Source: a virus. From it: a stretch of 27,528 nt of DNA. Position numbers and translations under genes: made by a program. Under the pieces are notes generated by a model that did not search any database, was not told the origin of the DNA, and was given only the letters and a program-made list of their open reading frames with translations. This document shows positions 8,207 to 16,996 of this stretch, piece by piece; within the stretch, counting starts at the first letter, position 1; every line of letters begins with the position of its first letter. The stretch is from positions 1 to 27,528 of the IMG/VR virus record IMGVR_UViG_3300046048_000392; one strand, given 5' to 3'.

Positions 8207-8209
8207 GAG

Positions 8210-8416
8210 TTATCTCCTGTCTCGGGCTGAGGCACGCCGTTTGGGGCGTGCGCGCTTACGGGCTTTGGCGCTGGCACGTTTCGGGATCTTCGCACCGCTG
8301 CGCCGGGCGGTATCGAGCGAGGCCGCGATGGCCTGCTGCTGCGGGTGTCCCGACTCGATCATCTCGGCGATGTTCTCAGAGATGGTAGCCCTCGAGGTCC
8401 CCTTTTTCAGTGGCAT
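8210..8416 (-). CDS. Small conserved basic phage protein
   Basis: A 68 aa protein starting at ATG 8416 with GGGAGCG upstream. It begins '[16 protein letters not shown]', then '[17 protein letters not shown]', a recurring small-protein pattern in tailed phages near the portal or capsid genes (a set of short proteins beginning MPLKKG with a conserved Gln/Ala-rich helix). The C-terminal half is very basic (Lys/Arg/Ala). Its role is not established; a DNA-associated or assembly role is plausible. Tightly packed between scaffold and portal genes. Confidence 0.7.
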   Translation of the reverse strand: MPLKKGTSRATISENIAEMIESGHPQQQAIAASLDTARRSGAKIPKRASAKARKRARPKRRASARDRR

Positions 8417-8419
8417 GGT

Positions 8420-10768
8420 CTACGCTCCCACTTGGAACTGCGCGGATCCGCCCTGGCCGGCGGCAGTCGGAACTTCGGCCTGCCCGCTCGGGCCACGCTG
8501 CATGGAGCCTTCCGGCCCACCCGCCTGAGAACTTGCACCCGGCCCGCGTTTTCCGGTACCGCTCGGAGAGGGGCTTCCCACTTGCGGTGGCGTCATCTGG
8601 GCGACCTTCAGCTGGATGTTGATGATGTGCAGCCCCCGATGGAACTCGAACGCCTTCCGGATCTGGTCGGACTGCTTGAGGTATTCCGGACTGGCCATGA
8701 ATTCCTCATGCACCATGAGGTGTACGGCGTCGTCGTACCACTCGAAGACAGGCACCATCCGTGGGTCGTTCCCCTGCAGCAGTTGGCCATTCTCCTGCTC
8801 GGCCGTGATCCGGTGCACCCCGCCGAACTTCCGGGCCCGATCGAGGTGCGGGAAGCTCGAGAGATCGAAGAACCGCTTGATCGCTTCGGGGGATCCCGGC
8901 TGGCCGAACAACCCATTCGCGTACAGCGCGGCGATCCGCTGCTGGCGCTCGCCACGCCCTTCAGGCAGCATGGACTCGATGTCCGGTTGCACGTTCACCT
9001 TGCCTTCGGTGAACAGGGTCGGCGTCACGATGATCGTGCGGGCCGTATTGTCATCGCCCGCGTAGCTGAAAAGCTCTTCCTGATCGAACACCAGCGGCAG
9101 CATGGCTACCCAGTCTTCGGCCATCCGGCCGAATTCCTCGACCGCGCGGCGCATCGTCGGTCCTACGAATCGGTCCGAGTTGAACCGGAGCTCTTTGACG
9201 AGCTCGCCCGAGGCGTCCTGGGTAGGCGCGTCCCCTTCAGTCCCTGACAGGGCCCCGAGGTCGGTGATCTCGTTCAGGAGGAGGGCCTGCGTCTGGTAAA
9301 CATCCTGCCCCAACGGTGGCGGCGACACGTACTCGAGCGCCGGGATGTTGGCGCGCCGAGTCACGACATGCCACACGCCCGGCTCATTGTCGATCTCCGT
9401 GTCCTCGATCCCGGCCATCGAGTCGATGATGCCTTTCGGGTTGGTCACGAGGTTCCGATGCTCGAGGATCTGGGCCCACCCCCGGTTGTAGGCCCGCTGC
9501 GCGCCGTTCATTGCCTCCTGAGGGGTGGTCCCGCCTCCGGGCCGGCCGGGGACGCGCACGAACTCGAATCGACGCAATCCACTCGTGTACTTGAAGCGGA
9601 TCGGGCGTACGTCGTCGAAGAGCACCTTGTTCCGCGTACAGATGAGCATCCGTCCGCCGGGGCTCTCGAGCGTTTCGCGCATGCGCGCGTCTTGGGGCAG
9701 CGAGATAGGCTTGTGCCAGAGCTCGAAGACCTCGACCAGCTGCTCGGGCATGGCAGCGCTGGCGAAATCGGCGCCGAAGAATGCGTCGGCGGATCCGAAG
9801 AACCCCTTGCCGAACAGGATCCGCTCGAGCGCCCCCGTCGAGTCAGCCGTGGTCTCGGCCTCACCGACCGTATCGACGCCCCAGCGTTCCATAATCTCGT
9901 GGGGGCTCAGGAACGTCCGAATCAGGTGCCACCGCTTCTCATGCCACGGCCGCGGGCTCCATTCACCCCGAACCTGCAGCGCGTTAAAGACATCGACGTT
10001 CAGATCCCCTTTGCGCTCGACGTACGCGGGTCCCGTCTGGCGCGTGCCATCCGGCGTCATTTGCATCATCGGGTTGAACTGCTCGTCGAGCGGCACGTTG
10101 TCGTACTCGTCCTCTGTCATGGACGGCTCGCCGTTCTCGAGGATCGGCTGCCCGTCTGGCCCGACGATCGGCACGGGCGCGCGCGCCTCGCGGGGCATGA
10201 GCTTCCCCCGTTCTGGATCGATACGGCTGCGACAGTAGACCGTCCCGCTCGGGATCAGCCAGGCGGAGGCGCGGTCCCAGATTTCGGACATGCCCACTTC
10301 CCGCCATTTCGCTTTCCAGATGATGTCCTGTGTGACGGCCGCTTCGGCGTCGATCCGGTCGGGCCCCGGCAGGAAGGTGATGATCGGCGGGTTCTCGGTC
10401 ATACGCGAGTGCGTAATCATGAACCACAGGAGCAGACGGTTGAAGACCGGGCGCTGGCGCCAGCGCTTCTCCTCGTCCGTCATCCAGCGGGTCACGTCCA
10501 CGAATCGCCCGATGCGGTTGTTGTAGACGGTCCACTGCTGGCCCGCGAGCATCCGGAGATTCTCTTCTATCATCCGGTCCCGGATCCGCAGGAGCTCGTC
10601 TTGCGCATCCCACAGGGACGTTGCCCACGTGATCCGGTTGCCGTCCTCGCGATCTGGTTGGTCTGGCTGCTGGCGAATCGCGGGGATCTGTTTCCACGAG
10701 TAGAGCTGGACCGTGCCGCTTCCGCGGGATCCTGTGCCCCGTCCAGCGCCCGGCGGTGCAGTTGGCAT
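8420..10768 (-). CDS. Portal protein (P22-type)
   Basis: A 782 aa protein starting at ATG 10768, two bases after the upstream TAG, with AAGGA eight to nine bases upstream. The N-terminal region has a helical clip of the portal type ('DAQDELLRIRDRMIEENLR', about 50-70, then 'AGQQW'), followed by 'RPVFNRLLLWFMITHSRMTE' near 110 and a long alpha/beta body. The C-terminus (about 690-782) is Gly/Pro/Gln-rich and disordered. The length and motif style match the P22 portal family (about 725 aa). It lies next to a scaffold and the capsid, as in most tailed phages. The order terminase, fibre genes, portal is less usual. Confidence 0.85.
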   Translation of the reverse strand: MPTAPPGAGRGTGSRGSGTVQLYSWKQIPAIRQQPDQPDREDGNRITWATSLWDAQDELLRIRDRMIEENLRMLAGQQWTVYNNRIGRFVDVTRWMTDEEKRWRQRPVFNRLLLWFMITHSRMTENPPIITFLPGPDRIDAEAAVTQDIIWKAKWREVGMSEIWDRASAWLIPSGTVYCRSRIDPERGKLMPREARAPVPIVGPDGQPILENGEPSMTEDEYDNVPLDEQFNPMMQMTPDGTRQTGPAYVERKGDLNVDVFNALQVRGEWSPRPWHEKRWHLIRTFLSPHEIMERWGVDTVGEAETTADSTGALERILFGKGFFGSADAFFGADFASAAMPEQLVEVFELWHKPISLPQDARMRETLESPGGRMLICTRNKVLFDDVRPIRFKYTSGLRRFEFVRVPGRPGGGTTPQEAMNGAQRAYNRGWAQILEHRNLVTNPKGIIDSMAGIEDTEIDNEPGVWHVVTRRANIPALEYVSPPPLGQDVYQTQALLLNEITDLGALSGTEGDAPTQDASGELVKELRFNSDRFVGPTMRRAVEEFGRMAEDWVAMLPLVFDQEELFSYAGDDNTARTIIVTPTLFTEGKVNVQPDIESMLPEGRGERQQRIAALYANGLFGQPGSPEAIKRFFDLSSFPHLDRARKFGGVHRITAEQENGQLLQGNDPRMVPVFEWYDDAVHLMVHEEFMASPEYLKQSDQIRKAFEFHRGLHIINIQLKVAQMTPPQVGSPSPSGTGKRGPGASSQAGGPEGSMQRGPSGQAEVPTAAGQGGSAQFQVGA

Positions 10769-10770
10769 AG

Positions 10771-11208
10771 CTACGAGTCCTTCAACGAAAGGAACTGCGC
10801 GAGCGTCAGAAGCTCGAGCAGGTTTTGGAGAGTCGCGCTTGATGCCTGCGCGATCGTCACGGTCGACGTGGCGCCGACAATCGGGTTCTCGCCGTCACGG
10901 GCGGGGGTGTCAAGGGTGCCACTGTCACCGACCAGATTCCCGCCGGCAATGAACAGATCGCCGGCCGCGACCGCGAACCGGACTTTCCACTGATACAGCG
11001 TCAGCGTCAGTCCGACCAGCGAGGTCTGTTGTGGTGTCTGGAACAAGAACGCATCCCCCTCGATCTTAGCGAAATCCGGGATCGACGAGTAGAGCGGCTC
11101 GTCCATCACCGCTTGTATCGCCGTCCAGAGCTCCCGCACGTCCGCTGACGTGTACGGGGAATCGACGATGATCTCTTCGTTAACCGGGTCGAACGTGTAC
11201 GTTGCCAC
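10771..11208 (-). CDS. Small virion/tail-appendage protein (FDPVNEEI...GGNLVGD family)
   Basis: A 145 aa product from GTG 11208 (a longer ATG start at 11235 is possible but adds 9 residues and a bigger overlap). It opens 'ATYTFDPVNEEIIVDS', then 'SADVRELWTAIQAVMDEP', and ends in a beta-rich half with 'FIAGGNLVGDSG' and 'VGATSTVTIAQ'. I have seen this combination in small tail-appendage proteins of short-tailed phages. The N-terminal 40 residues also resemble the start of the 838 aa appendage protein (11521-14037), so they may share a domain. Function inferred. Confidence 0.55.
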   Translation of the reverse strand: MATYTFDPVNEEIIVDSPYTSADVRELWTAIQAVMDEPLYSSIPDFAKIEGDAFLFQTPQQTSLVGLTLTLYQWKVRFAVAAGDLFIAGGNLVGDSGTLDTPARDGENPIVGATSTVTIAQASSATLQNLLELLTLAQFLSLKDS

Positions 11209-11521
11209 TCTGCCTCTGCCAGTCGATGTAGGCAACGAAGGTCTGATATTCGGCCTGTCGCTGCGTTTCCTTGCGGATCGCCCGGTGGAACTCCATGACA
11301 GCCTTGTTCGCGTGCTGGATTTCCGAATTTAGCTGCTCGCAACGCTTCGCATTCGTCCCCGTACGCCGCAAGAGCACCAGCTGTTGCTGGTACCCCTGCA
11401 GCGCTTGGTTTTGGATGTTCAACACACTCTGAATTCGCGCGATATTCAGATTGGCCTGCTCGATTCCTGCGACGAGCGCCTCGCGATCGAATTCCTGATT
11501 GAACCCCGCGGGCCGCTCCAT
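11180..11521 (-). CDS. Coiled-coil small protein
   Basis: A 113 aa protein whose ATG at 11521 shares a base with the upstream TAA (TAATG), so translation is coupled. Residues 15-90 are a nearly continuous amphipathic helix rich in Gln, Ala and Leu ('LVAGIEQANLNIARIQ', 'GYQQQLVLLRR'). No membrane segment, no cysteine pair. It could be a chaperone or trimeric fibre-assembly helper for the large appendage upstream. No family recognised. Confidence 0.5.
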   Translation of the reverse strand: MERPAGFNQEFDREALVAGIEQANLNIARIQSVLNIQNQALQGYQQQLVLLRRTGTNAKRCEQLNSEIQHANKAVMEFHRAIRKETQRQAEYQTFVAYIDWQRQSGNVHVRPG

Positions 11522-14037
11522 TATGGGGCCGCGATGTCGTCGTCGAGGCGGTTAGCCGCGACCGACAACCCGGAGCTCGTGATCGCGACACCGGTCGTTT
11601 CTCCGGGGAAGATTTTCTGACCCCCGATCTCGCTCGAGGAGAACCGGTACCGGGCCACCACGTTCCGATCGCTCACGTAGATGAGCGACTGGCTCTCGAG
11701 GGTCGCGTCGGCGACCCGATCCATGTACGGGAAGTACACGTCATCGGCATCCACGAGCGCGTCCACGACGAGGTTGATCTCGTACGTGTCACCCACGTCC
11801 CAATCGGTCGGGGTCGTGGGGCTCCCTTCCCACGGCACCACGTTGAGGGTGTTGGCGTCCACGATCTTCGTGACCCGCCAGACCTCGTTCGTCTTGCCAG
11901 CGAAGGTGTTCCGCACCAAGTCGCCGATCTGGACATTGCCACCCGTGAACGTTGCCGACGTGTCGATCAGCTGCGTCGCTGAGCCAGTCGTGACGCCAGT
12001 CCCTTCGGTGACGGCTGCCAGCGTAACCGTCGTCCCCGTCCAGCTACCAACCCGGTAGCGGTGCTCGTAGCCAGTCGATACATCGACGATCCGGATCGTT
12101 TCGGCCGCTGGAGTGTCGTTCGGCGGCGTACTGTCGAGCGGAATCGACGAGGCGCCCTGAGCGGCCCCAGCAGCGCCGACACTGTTCTGGTCCGTCTTGA
12201 CGATCCGCCCGCCACTGACCGTTACCTCGGCAATGAAGAGCCGGTCGTTCACCGCGACACCGCTGAATTCGACCGCGATCTGCGTCGGAGGCGTCTTGAG
12301 GACATTCTCGAGCGTCGTGGTCGTGAAGTTGTTCGAGTCGCCGGCCGGCACGTTGATCGGCACGATGCCACGGGCGAAGAAGAACACACCACCAGCGAAG
12401 TTGCCGAACGGCGCTGAAGGATTCGCCGAGATCGATTCCGGTGTCCCGTCGATCGTGGCGCTGTTGCCGCTTGGGGTCGGTGCGTCGAGCACGTCGTTAT
12501 CGACGAAGGTCCCCTTGATCTGGGTCAGGACGACGACGCGATACCCGACCCCACCGTAGTTGTACGCGACTACGACACCCGTGGCACCACTGAGCGAGCC
12601 TTCGACGACCTGCCCTTCAGTGAGCCCGGTGCCCCCTTGGGCATCGAGCGTCGCGAAGACGTCACCGGCTGCCCGGTAGAACTCCCCGTCTTCGTTGCCT
12701 CCATCGGCATCCGGCAGCCAGGTGGCGCCCTGATCGCCAGCGCCACGCCACGTCCGGTACATGAGCTTCTCGTAGACGCGCTGCAGCGGGACGTTGTTGC
12801 AGTCCACCTCGGCAGCGTAGTTCTCGAGCGTACTGTCCTGATCGATGTCGCCCGTCACGTAACCGAAATCGACCGTCACGCCCTCGGCGTCCGCAGGGCC
12901 GTTGGTCGTGGTGGTCGGGGCCCCGCTGGAGGTGGCCGTGCACCCGGATGCCTGCCCTGTTATGACCTCGCCGCTCTGGAAGTCGGTCAGGTCCTTGCCC
13001 AGCAGGTAGTACCGGAGATTCGTGTCGGTCGTGTTCGCAATGAGCCGGCCGTGCGCCCCAGACGTCCCTCCGACGATCTCCTCGCCGTCGATGAACGCGG
13101 TCGAGAAGGCTCCGGTCGCGATCTGGCGCGGGCCCTCGAGGATGTTCAGGTCGGTCCCGGTCGAAGCGAACGGCAGCACGCCCTGCCCACCGGTCAGGAT
13201 GAGCTCGAAGTGCCAGTAGACCTTCGATCCCTGCCGCGCGAAGCCGGCGAGCCGGCCCCCGTCGATCAGCGTCCCTGCCTCACGGATCTTGACGAGGAGA
13301 TCGATGCCGTACTGGTTGACCGGGTTCGGCGAGACCGCGGCGAAGTCGACGTCGGCATCCCACCACGGCGTGATTTTGACCTTGATCGGGTAGGTCCCAC
13401 CGCCGCCCTGCGCGTTCCCACCCATGAAGTCATCTTCCTGCGCGACGTAGATTTCCGTCCGCGGCTGGACGACACCGACCGAGTACAAGTTGCCCCACGT
13501 GGACTGCCCTGACGCGACCCCAAACGAGGTTTCGGTCTGCAGATCCACACCAGTCCCCGTCACGTTCTCGTTCGCTTGGAACTGGTTCGCGCTCGTGTTT
13601 CGGACCCATGCGATCCGCTTGGTCGCGTTGGTCTTGAGCAGGATCCCTGTTGCCGTCGAGGATCCGCCCGTCAGGACCACCCCGATGTCCCCATCGGTCG
13701 GCGCGTCGGTCGAGCCCACCGTCCAGCGCAGCTGGGTGATCCCGTCTGCCGGCGAGGCCACGTACGCCCAGGCGGCGCTATCGAGGGAGCCCCCGTACAG
13801 CGACTTCGGGCTCTCGTCGTCGATGAACCACGCATCCTCGAGGCGGTACTGTGATGGCGTCTGCGCGCTGATTGGCACGGAATACTGCAGCCGGCCCGGC
13901 TCATCAAACTCGTCTTGAATGAACGTGTAGAACTCGTTCACTGAGTAGATGTTGGGCGGGATGTCATTCACGTACGTCTGCGTCGTGACGAGCCGCTTAT
14001 TTGCGTCGTCGATTAGCCAGTCATCGCGAATTGCCAT
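11521..14037 (-). CDS. Large tail-appendage protein with SGATG-type repeats
   Basis: An 838 aa protein starting at ATG 14037 with AAGGAG upstream. The N-terminal 45 residues ('DDANKRLVTTQ', 'YTFIQDEFDEP') match the start of the 145 aa protein downstream. Further on there are repeated beta-hairpin motifs of the type G-x-x-x-x-G-x-S-G-A-x-G at about 116-131, 318-332, 356-370, 475-489 and 513-530. The C-terminal about 50 residues resemble the C-terminus of the next protein upstream (14049-16589). All this is typical of a beta-rich tail appendage or receptor-binding structural protein. No enzymatic motif is seen. Confidence 0.65.
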   Translation of the reverse strand: MAIRDDWLIDDANKRLVTTQTYVNDIPPNIYSVNEFYTFIQDEFDEPGRLQYSVPISAQTPSQYRLEDAWFIDDESPKSLYGGSLDSAAWAYVASPADGITQLRWTVGSTDAPTDGDIGVVLTGGSSTATGILLKTNATKRIAWVRNTSANQFQANENVTGTGVDLQTETSFGVASGQSTWGNLYSVGVVQPRTEIYVAQEDDFMGGNAQGGGGTYPIKVKITPWWDADVDFAAVSPNPVNQYGIDLLVKIREAGTLIDGGRLAGFARQGSKVYWHFELILTGGQGVLPFASTGTDLNILEGPRQIATGAFSTAFIDGEEIVGGTSGAHGRLIANTTDTNLRYYLLGKDLTDFQSGEVITGQASGCTATSSGAPTTTTNGPADAEGVTVDFGYVTGDIDQDSTLENYAAEVDCNNVPLQRVYEKLMYRTWRGAGDQGATWLPDADGGNEDGEFYRAAGDVFATLDAQGGTGLTEGQVVEGSLSGATGVVVAYNYGGVGYRVVVLTQIKGTFVDNDVLDAPTPSGNSATIDGTPESISANPSAPFGNFAGGVFFFARGIVPINVPAGDSNNFTTTTLENVLKTPPTQIAVEFSGVAVNDRLFIAEVTVSGGRIVKTDQNSVGAAGAAQGASSIPLDSTPPNDTPAAETIRIVDVSTGYEHRYRVGSWTGTTVTLAAVTEGTGVTTGSATQLIDTSATFTGGNVQIGDLVRNTFAGKTNEVWRVTKIVDANTLNVVPWEGSPTTPTDWDVGDTYEINLVVDALVDADDVYFPYMDRVADATLESQSLIYVSDRNVVARYRFSSSEIGGQKIFPGETTGVAITSSGLSVAANRLDDDIAAP

Positions 14038-14048
14038 CGTCGTTCTCC

Positions 14049-16589
14049 TTAGGTGGCCGCTACGGTGTCAGCCCGCTGGTTCGCGGTTACAGTGAGTCCG
14101 TTGTTCGTGATCGTTTCAGCGAACTCGCGCGGGACGTACTTCGGAGGGCGACTGGCCTTGCGGATACGCACGAGGACATCCGTATCGCCTGAGTAATTGT
14201 AACTGGTCGAGACATCCACGAGATCGCTAGCATCCTCGGGGAAGCTCGAGACACTGAGCCGGATCCGATCGTAGTAGACCGTGGCGGTTTCGGTCGAGGA
14301 TTCCAGCCCGATTCGGATCTTGCGGAAATTCCATGCGGCGGCGGATCCCGTGAGTGCGCCACTCGAGACCGCCGCGGGCGTCACGTAGTCACGAGCATCG
14401 GCCGCGCGCACAGAGTACAGGTTGTTAGTCTGATCCCACAGGAGCTCGACGATGTATGGAACCGCCGTGCTGAGCGGCTGGGACCACGTGTAAAGGTTGC
14501 TCGAGGCGTCGTGGTAGACATCGAATTCGAGATAGAGAGATCCGGCGACCTGCTTGATCCGGACGATAATCAGGTCGTTATCCGCAGAGTCCCGATACCG
14601 GGCAATGACTTTGGAATTGCCATCTCCCAGTCCTTCGGCGCCGATGATGAATTCGAAGCTCCACCACGCGATCGCGACGTCACTGGCGAAATCGTTCTGA
14701 GCATACGAATTCTCGCTCGCCGCGGCGAGGCACTGGAGGCACTGCGCTAACCAGTCGCTCGGGGCCCCAGTCACCCCGCTGGTAGCGAACGCCTCATCCG
14801 TGGTCGAGCTCCCCCCAGTCGTCTTCGTCCAGCCGGTTTCGTCCCAGCTGGGCCCCTCGAGCTCCTCGCGGAACGTTTCGTAGGCGCTGATCGCCTCGAG
14901 GTTCATGAGCTCCGTGGGCGTCCCGTCCTGGATGTAGCAGCGGGAGTTGGCCACCGCATCAACGATTAGGAGCGTGCGGGCCGTCACAAACGTCACGGCC
15001 GGCGTTCCGAGGGAGGTCGAAGCATTCGAATCCGGGAGGTTGTTGATCGTGAGCGCCGCCCCGGAGTTGTTATAGACGTCGTAGATGTTCGCGCGGAAAA
15101 TGATGTTGTCGTAGTCGATGGTGCCGCCTGCAGTGTGGCGGATCCCGATGTAGCTGGCGAGGACGAAACAGTTCTTGATGTCGAGGCCACTCGTCCAAAG
15201 CAGCGCGCCCTTCGAGGCTGACAGGATGTTGGCGAAGGTGCAGTTGCGGACCTGCGCCTGCCCGAAATTCGGCTCCGTGCTGTTACTGAAGGAGCAGTTG
15301 GCAGCGAAGTTCCCGGTCGCATTCGGCATCGTGAGACAGGTCACGTAGCCATTCTTGCCGACATCGACCATCGTGACGCCGTACAGTTCGACCAGCGTAG
15401 CTACGGAGAAATCGAGTGTCAGGTTATGCTCATCCCCAGCTTTGGCAAGGTTCGACCGTTGGTCCTGTCGGAAGACGGATCCGCCATAGCCGACGCGATC
15501 ATCGCCGGTTCCTGAGGAGTAGCCGATCAGGATGTTCGTGACCCCGGTATCCACGGTCGAGACCAGCGCGATGTCTTTGTCCGACCCGTTGTTCATCGCT
15601 TGGTCAGCGCCAATCACGACATCTCCGCGCGAGATGAAGTTGCAGTGTAGGGCCCCCGACACGTCGCCAAGCACGACCCGGTAGTTGATCTCGAGCCCGC
15701 CATCACGGTTCTTCTCGATCGCGCCCCACCAGTTGCCATCGGTGGGCCCGTCCTTGGTATAGATGTCGTTGAGGGTGATGCACTGGGACACACGTCCCGC
15801 GGTGTCAGCCAGCGAGCTCGTGCTGAAAGCGGTATAGAGCAGCGTGAGGGTGGACGCTGTGACCGTCACGACCAGAAACACGCCATCGATGCCGGCGCCG
15901 ACCCCGCTGACGCGGACAAAATCGTTCTGCACGTAGCCATCCGTGACCCACGACCCGCCATCCAGCCGCACGATCGTATCGGGGTTGGTTCCTCCACCAT
16001 CGTTGAAGTTGATCCCGTTGGTCCCATCGGTGAACGTCGGGCTCGTGACCTCGATGTAGTTTCCGTGGAACATCTTGTCGATCAGGATCACATCCGACTT
16101 GCTGGCCGTCGCGGCGACGTTGAAGCCGACGCCGACGCGCGTGATGGCCGTCAACGTGACCGTCCCCAGTGTGGCATCTGGTGTGCGGTTCGCGTCGATG
16201 ACGATGAGGTGCCACCCCTTCCCGACCCACGCCACATCGTTTCCGCCGACGAGATAATCCCGATACGCGGTTGTCCACGACGTTGTGCTCGAGGAGATCC
16301 GGACATAGATCCCCTTACTCGCCCGTGTGCCGACGAACGTCGTAGCGACGATGTTCACCCAGACCATGATGAGGCGGGCCGAGGCATCGAACGCGGTGAT
16401 GCCCGTGACGCCCCAGCCACTGTCGCCAGTGGCAAAAGGAGCCAACCCCTGCGCCCCAGTGCCCTCGCGCTTGATGTCGGTCGACACGCCCCACTTCGCG
16501 GTATTCGCGCCCCAACCTGACCATGCCGTTGACGCATTGGCATTGTCGATTAGGGTGAGATCGGCCGAGTTGATTGCGGGAATGGCCAT
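14049..16589 (-). CDS. Large beta-helix/lectin-like tail-appendage protein
   Basis: An 846 aa protein with ATG at 16589 sharing TAATG with the upstream stop. It starts 'MAIPAINSADLTLIDNANAS'. The central part (about 270-560) consists of many short beta strands, as in parallel beta-helix fibres. Residues about 610-800 look like a concanavalin/LamG-type sandwich ('IAWWSFEFIIGAEGL', 'YYDRIRLSVSSFP'). The C-terminal about 50 residues, ending 'NNGLTVTANQRADTVAAT', are a shared tail with the 838 aa protein. This points to a host-binding appendage with a sugar-binding domain. Domain assignments are by pattern only. Confidence 0.6.
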   Translation of the reverse strand: MAIPAINSADLTLIDNANASTAWSGWGANTAKWGVSTDIKREGTGAQGLAPFATGDSGWGVTGITAFDASARLIMVWVNIVATTFVGTRASKGIYVRISSSTTSWTTAYRDYLVGGNDVAWVGKGWHLIVIDANRTPDATLGTVTLTAITRVGVGFNVAATASKSDVILIDKMFHGNYIEVTSPTFTDGTNGINFNDGGGTNPDTIVRLDGGSWVTDGYVQNDFVRVSGVGAGIDGVFLVVTVTASTLTLLYTAFSTSSLADTAGRVSQCITLNDIYTKDGPTDGNWWGAIEKNRDGGLEINYRVVLGDVSGALHCNFISRGDVVIGADQAMNNGSDKDIALVSTVDTGVTNILIGYSSGTGDDRVGYGGSVFRQDQRSNLAKAGDEHNLTLDFSVATLVELYGVTMVDVGKNGYVTCLTMPNATGNFAANCSFSNSTEPNFGQAQVRNCTFANILSASKGALLWTSGLDIKNCFVLASYIGIRHTAGGTIDYDNIIFRANIYDVYNNSGAALTINNLPDSNASTSLGTPAVTFVTARTLLIVDAVANSRCYIQDGTPTELMNLEAISAYETFREELEGPSWDETGWTKTTGGSSTTDEAFATSGVTGAPSDWLAQCLQCLAAASENSYAQNDFASDVAIAWWSFEFIIGAEGLGDGNSKVIARYRDSADNDLIIVRIKQVAGSLYLEFDVYHDASSNLYTWSQPLSTAVPYIVELLWDQTNNLYSVRAADARDYVTPAAVSSGALTGSAAAWNFRKIRIGLESSTETATVYYDRIRLSVSSFPEDASDLVDVSTSYNYSGDTDVLVRIRKASRPPKYVPREFAETITNNGLTVTANQRADTVAAT

Positions 16590-16996
16590 TAGTGGTGCTC
16601 CCGCACGATGAGCTCATACACGAGGCAAGGAACGCAGATGCCAGCAAACGTGGTCGGCAGACCGGGGATGCGCACCCGGCACGCTCCCTCGAGATTGACC
16701 CCACCCCAGCCCGCATAGTCGGATCCGAACGCAAATACGACCTGATCGGACGGGAAGTCGAGCGCCGGCAGAGTCTCTGTTCCATTCTGATCGAAGAAGT
16801 ACCACTCCGAGGCCGCGAGCTCCGGATACGCCTGGGCACTCGCGACGTCGGGAAATGTCATAGGCCGAGTCCCGGAAAACGGTACGCGGGGATCGATGAG
16901 CACTGGCTCCAGCTTCCCGATCGTGGCCCACTTGTCGAGCCACGGATAGTCGCGGCCCCAGCCAGACGTATCGACGTGAAAGAGCAGGTATCTCAC
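16589..16996 (-). CDS. SPOUT-methyltransferase-like protein (tentative)
   Basis: A 135 aa product starting at GTG 16996 (GTGA overlap with the upstream stop); a longer open frame exists but only repeats the upstream gene out of frame. It has 'VLIDPRVPFSGTRPMTF' near residue 31, then 'FPSDQVVFAFGSDYAGWGG' (about 81-99), followed by 'RVRIPG' and 'ICVPCLVYELIVRE'. Acidic or small residue plus G-S-D, then a V-R-I-P strand and a final helix with YE, is the layout of the SAM-binding knot of SPOUT (TrmH/SpoU-like) enzymes. The usual N-x-G catalytic Arg is not clearly seen. If correct, it is an RNA methylase within a tail cassette; it could also be a structural protein. Confidence 0.35.
   Translation of the reverse strand: MRYLLFHVDTSGWGRDYPWLDKWATIGKLEPVLIDPRVPFSGTRPMTFPDVASAQAYPELAASEWYFFDQNGTETLPALDFPSDQVVFAFGSDYAGWGGVNLEGACRVRIPGLPTTFAGICVPCLVYELIVREHH

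Noticed and set aside
9368-10993. A 541-codon plus-strand open frame opposite the portal gene
   Set aside because: Antisense shadow of the portal; low-complexity Arg/Leu/Pro/Val composition and no domain.
12637-13512. A 291-codon plus-strand open frame opposite the appendage gene
   Set aside because: Antisense shadow with no recognisable domain and no operon partners on that strand.
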